From Serratia marcescens (GTDB lineage Bacteria > Pseudomonadota > Gammaproteobacteria > Enterobacterales > Enterobacteriaceae): DNA of 64,000 bases. The notes beneath the pieces were generated by a model. It was not told the DNA's origin, made no database searches, and saw only the letters and a program-made list of their open reading frames with translations. The position numbers and the translations under genes are program-made. The DNA lies in assembly GCF_029846115.1 (NCBI RefSeq), contig NZ_JARVZZ010000001.1, positions 3,410,001-3,474,000 on the forward strand. The letters run 5' to 3'. Below are positions 60,431-64,000 of the stretch, one piece after another. Position 1 is the stretch's first letter. Each line of letters begins with the position of its first letter.

Positions 60431-61048
60431 GGTATTACCTGTCCGTCATTAAGGCGATTAAGCAACCGATGTGCGGCTGCAGCAGGAGTGAAACGCCCGT
60501 GGGCGCTCTAACCGGCAATAAAATTGAGACCGAACGCTGCCCGCCCCGTTGTAACAGGGAGGTAATAATAATGGGTGCCGAGAAAATGCTCTCGTGAGCC
60601 GCGTAGCGCCCACGTTTGGCGTACAAAGCCTGAGCGTGGTGGGTAAACACTACAATATCAAATGGTTATACTTTCCCTTGTGCAACAAAAAAACGACGCC
60701 GGAGCCGTTTTAACATTAATTTAACTCTGGCGAGGGGAAATGCCATTGTCAACATGGCAGTTAAATAAAATGAAACTTTTTGATCACATTCAAGCTTCTG
60801 AAAAATAGATAAAAAGGGTTTTTATGCGCTTTATATGCATAAATTATGCATGTGCTCGCTCACCACCGACAAAAAGTAATTAACTATTCATTTATCGCCC
60901 TGCAGGCGGCGAAAAACCGCCCGCTGGCCCGATGAGAGGGGGGCTAACAACCGGCATAATTAGTGGTAAATTTAGCGTCGCAAAGTGTTATGCGCTTGCT
61001 AATCCACGGTTAAACGAAATAAATACCTCTAATATATAAAGGTTGGTT
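60431..61048. other. Long intergenic region with tiny ORF and inverted repeat
   Basis: No gene of normal size is seen. GTGGGCGCT near 60498 and AGCGCCCAC near 60605 can pair across about 100 bases. Between them a strong ribosome site (agggaggt) precedes an 8-codon ORF. The right half (60650-61040) is AT-rich and probably holds the glutamate dehydrogenase promoter. Confidence 0.4.
60571..60597 (+). CDS. Possible 8-codon leader peptide
   Basis: ATG 60571 follows an agggaggt ribosome site at ideal spacing and encodes MGAEKMLS before a stop. It is within a long inverted repeat. It may be chance; no function is claimed. Confidence 0.2.
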   Translation: MGAEKMLS

Positions 61049-62323
<1,275 letters not shown>

Positions 62324-62333
62324 TACCCGTATC

Positions 62334-62360
62334 CCGGCCTGCCCCGGCAGGCCGGATTTT
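62334..62360 (+). terminator. Terminator after glutamate dehydrogenase
   Basis: CCGGCCTGCC pairs with GGCAGGCCGG, followed by ATTTTCC. It lies between two convergent genes. Confidence 0.75.
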
Positions 62361-62362
62361 CC

Positions 62363-63901
62363 TCAGCGCAAACAGCGCTTCAACACCTTACCGGTACTGG
62401 TCATCGGCAAACGCTCGACGAACTCGACGATGCGCGGATACTTGTACGCCGCCAGCCGCTCCCGGCTCCAGGCAATAAGCGTTTCCTCCTCGATGGGCTC
62501 TTCCGTCTCTTTCAACACCACTACCGCTTTGATCTCTTCGCCCAGCGACGGGTGTTCAACGCCGATCACCGCCACCAACGACACCGCCGGATGGCGAATC
62601 AGCGCCTCTTCAATCTCGCGCGGATAGACGTTGAACCCGCCGCGAATGATCATGTCCTTGGCCCGATCGACGATGAAATAGAAGCCGTCGGCGTCGCGGC
62701 GCGCCAGGTCACCGGTGAGGAACCAACCGTTTTCCAGCACCTCCGCCGTCGCTTCGGGGCGATTCAGGTAACCTTTCATGATGTTGTAACCGCGCACCGC
62801 GATCTCCCCGACCTGATCGATGCCGTCGACCGGCTGCCCAGTGGCGTCTAGCAGGCGCACCTCCACGCCCCAGATCGGTTGACCGATGGAGCCGGGTTTG
62901 GTCACGCGGTGGGGATGGTTAAAGGTGGCGACCGGGCTGGTCTCCGACAGCCCATATCCTTCGAGAATGTTGACGCCGAAGCGGCGCGAAAAATCCTCCA
63001 GGATCTGCAGCGGCAGGCTGGCGCCGCCAGACACCGCTATACGCAGCGTGCTGCGCAAGCGTTCGATATCCGTGTGTTCATCCAGCGCATTCAACAGCGC
63101 CCAATACATGGTCGGCACTCCGGCGAAAAAGGTGATGCCGTGCCGTTGCATCAGCGCGATGGCCTGCGCGGCGTCGAAGCGCTCGACCAGCACCAGAGTG
63201 GCGGCGGCGGCAAACCCGGCGTTCATCTGCACAGTCGAACCAAAAGTGTGGAACAGCGGCAGCGTGACCAGGTGACGATCGGGGGCCGTCTCCGAACCGT
63301 CGAACAGCCGCACCGATCCCAAGGCGTTGAGCACCAGATTGGCGTGGGTCAACTCCGCCCCTTTGGCGCGGCCGGTGGTGCCGCTGGTATACAGCACCAC
63401 CGCGGTGTCGCTTTCGAGCGTCGTCGCCGAAGCGAATTCGGTAGCCTGCTCGGCTATCGCCGCGCTGAAACGCTCTCCCTCGAGCGGCAACCGATCGCCG
63501 ATGATAAACACCTCGCGGCACTGCTCCGCCTTCGCCGCCGCCCGCAGCGCTTCCTCCCCCAGCGGCAGGCCGCTGCTGCCCTCAAAACAAAACAGCGCCA
63601 CCGCCGCCGAATCCGCCAGGTAATAGTCGAACTCTGCGCTTTTCAGCAGAATATTCAGCGGCACCACCACCGCGCCGCTTTTGAGAATGCCGTAATAGAT
63701 AGCCGGAAACTCCGGCCGGTTCGGGCAGGCCAGCGCCACCCGTTCACCGGGCCGCACGCCGCGCGCAGCCAACAAATTCGCCACCCGATTGGCCATGTCG
63801 TTAAGCGCCCGATAGCTGAGCGGGTTGTCGTCCTGTATCACCGCCGGCCGCTCCGGCCAGGTGCGCGCACTCTCTTCAAGCAAGGTAGCCAGATTCAGCA
63901 T
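62363..63901 (-). CDS. Long-chain acyl-CoA synthetase-like ligase
   Basis: The 512-residue AMP-forming ligase has LYTSGTTGRAKGAELTH (A3), GYGLSETSP (A5), FLTGDLARRD (A7) and STGKVLKRCLR with the A10 lysine. It resembles FadD/PimA-type acyl-CoA ligases. The acyl substrate is not predictable. It is convergent with glutamate dehydrogenase; nothing further is supported in 63902-64000. Confidence 0.87.
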   Translation of the reverse strand: MLNLATLLEESARTWPERPAVIQDDNPLSYRALNDMANRVANLLAARGVRPGERVALACPNRPEFPAIYYGILKSGAVVVPLNILLKSAEFDYYLADSAAVALFCFEGSSGLPLGEEALRAAAKAEQCREVFIIGDRLPLEGERFSAAIAEQATEFASATTLESDTAVVLYTSGTTGRAKGAELTHANLVLNALGSVRLFDGSETAPDRHLVTLPLFHTFGSTVQMNAGFAAAATLVLVERFDAAQAIALMQRHGITFFAGVPTMYWALLNALDEHTDIERLRSTLRIAVSGGASLPLQILEDFSRRFGVNILEGYGLSETSPVATFNHPHRVTKPGSIGQPIWGVEVRLLDATGQPVDGIDQVGEIAVRGYNIMKGYLNRPEATAEVLENGWFLTGDLARRDADGFYFIVDRAKDMIIRGGFNVYPREIEEALIRHPAVSLVAVIGVEHPSLGEEIKAVVVLKETEEPIEEETLIAWSRERLAAYKYPRIVEFVERLPMTSTGKVLKRCLR

Positions 63902-64000
63902 CGGGGATCCTCCCTGGGGTTGAGCGGCGAGAAAAGCGCCGCAGTATCACGAGTATAGATAGGCGCTTTGTGGTTCGCATTCCCAGGGGCGCTGGGCTAT

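Overview
The window is GC-rich enterobacterial chromosome, most likely Serratia (marcescens group). This is inferred from gene families and organisation, not from a database search. Two things stand out: it carries the chromosome terminus (a dif site, three matS sites and converging KOPS), and it holds a complete-looking but unrecognised metallophore-type gene cluster.

Layout. 1-9.4 kb: the end of a PAS-GGDEF diguanylate cyclase, an AraC regulator with a DUF2000 gene, a LysR regulator divergent from an MFS/amino-acid-oxidase pair, a cupin with a structured leader, a second AraC regulator and a ClsC-like phospholipase D. 9.5-27.5 kb: the unusual cluster. It has an MmgE/PrpD protein, a DHA2 exporter, a TetR regulator, a periplasmic binding protein coupled to a TonB receptor, and a stand-alone carrier protein. 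It continues with an aryl-AMP ligase, thioesterase, cysteine-synthase-like PLP enzyme, an orphan 185-residue protein, an NikD/MSOX-like flavoenzyme, a KS-AT-ACP polyketide synthase, a leucine-dehydrogenase-like enzyme and a SUMF1-like protein. Near-identical palindromes sit over all three promoter regions, and a Fur-like box sits in front of the exporter. The simplest reading is a metal- and TetR-controlled heteroaryl polyketide chelator with its own export and re-uptake; the product is unknown.

27.5-32 kb: a small sugar-catabolic operon (isomerase, Gfo/Idh/MocA oxidoreductase, periplasmic binding protein) controlled by a divergent LacI regulator with four recognisable operators. 32-37.1 kb: the terminus. 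The dif site differs by one base from E. coli dif. A second, half-degenerate dif-like site lies 1.2 kb away, and three matS palindromes bracket the region. The DNA between is AT-richer and decayed: an N-terminally truncated class A beta-lactamase, a broken GrpB-family gene, and a 23-bp perfect inverted repeat around both.

35-45 kb: PQQ-type sugar dehydrogenase, methyltransferase, a copper-linked DUF2946 protein with an OprC-type copper receptor, GNAT, and two quinone reductase/regulator pairs. 44.3-58.2 kb: a catecholate siderophore locus with EntS-like exporter, dimodular NRPS (C-A-T-E-C-A-T-TE), MbtH-like protein, Fes-like esterase and a divergent TonB receptor around a strong Fur box. The second A domain has the serine code and the first looks basic (Lys-like), so a chrysobactin-type trilactone is likely. 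The dihydroxybenzoate genes are not here. 58.2-64 kb: YheO-like regulator, CycA-like permease, NAD-type glutamate dehydrogenase and an acyl-CoA synthetase.
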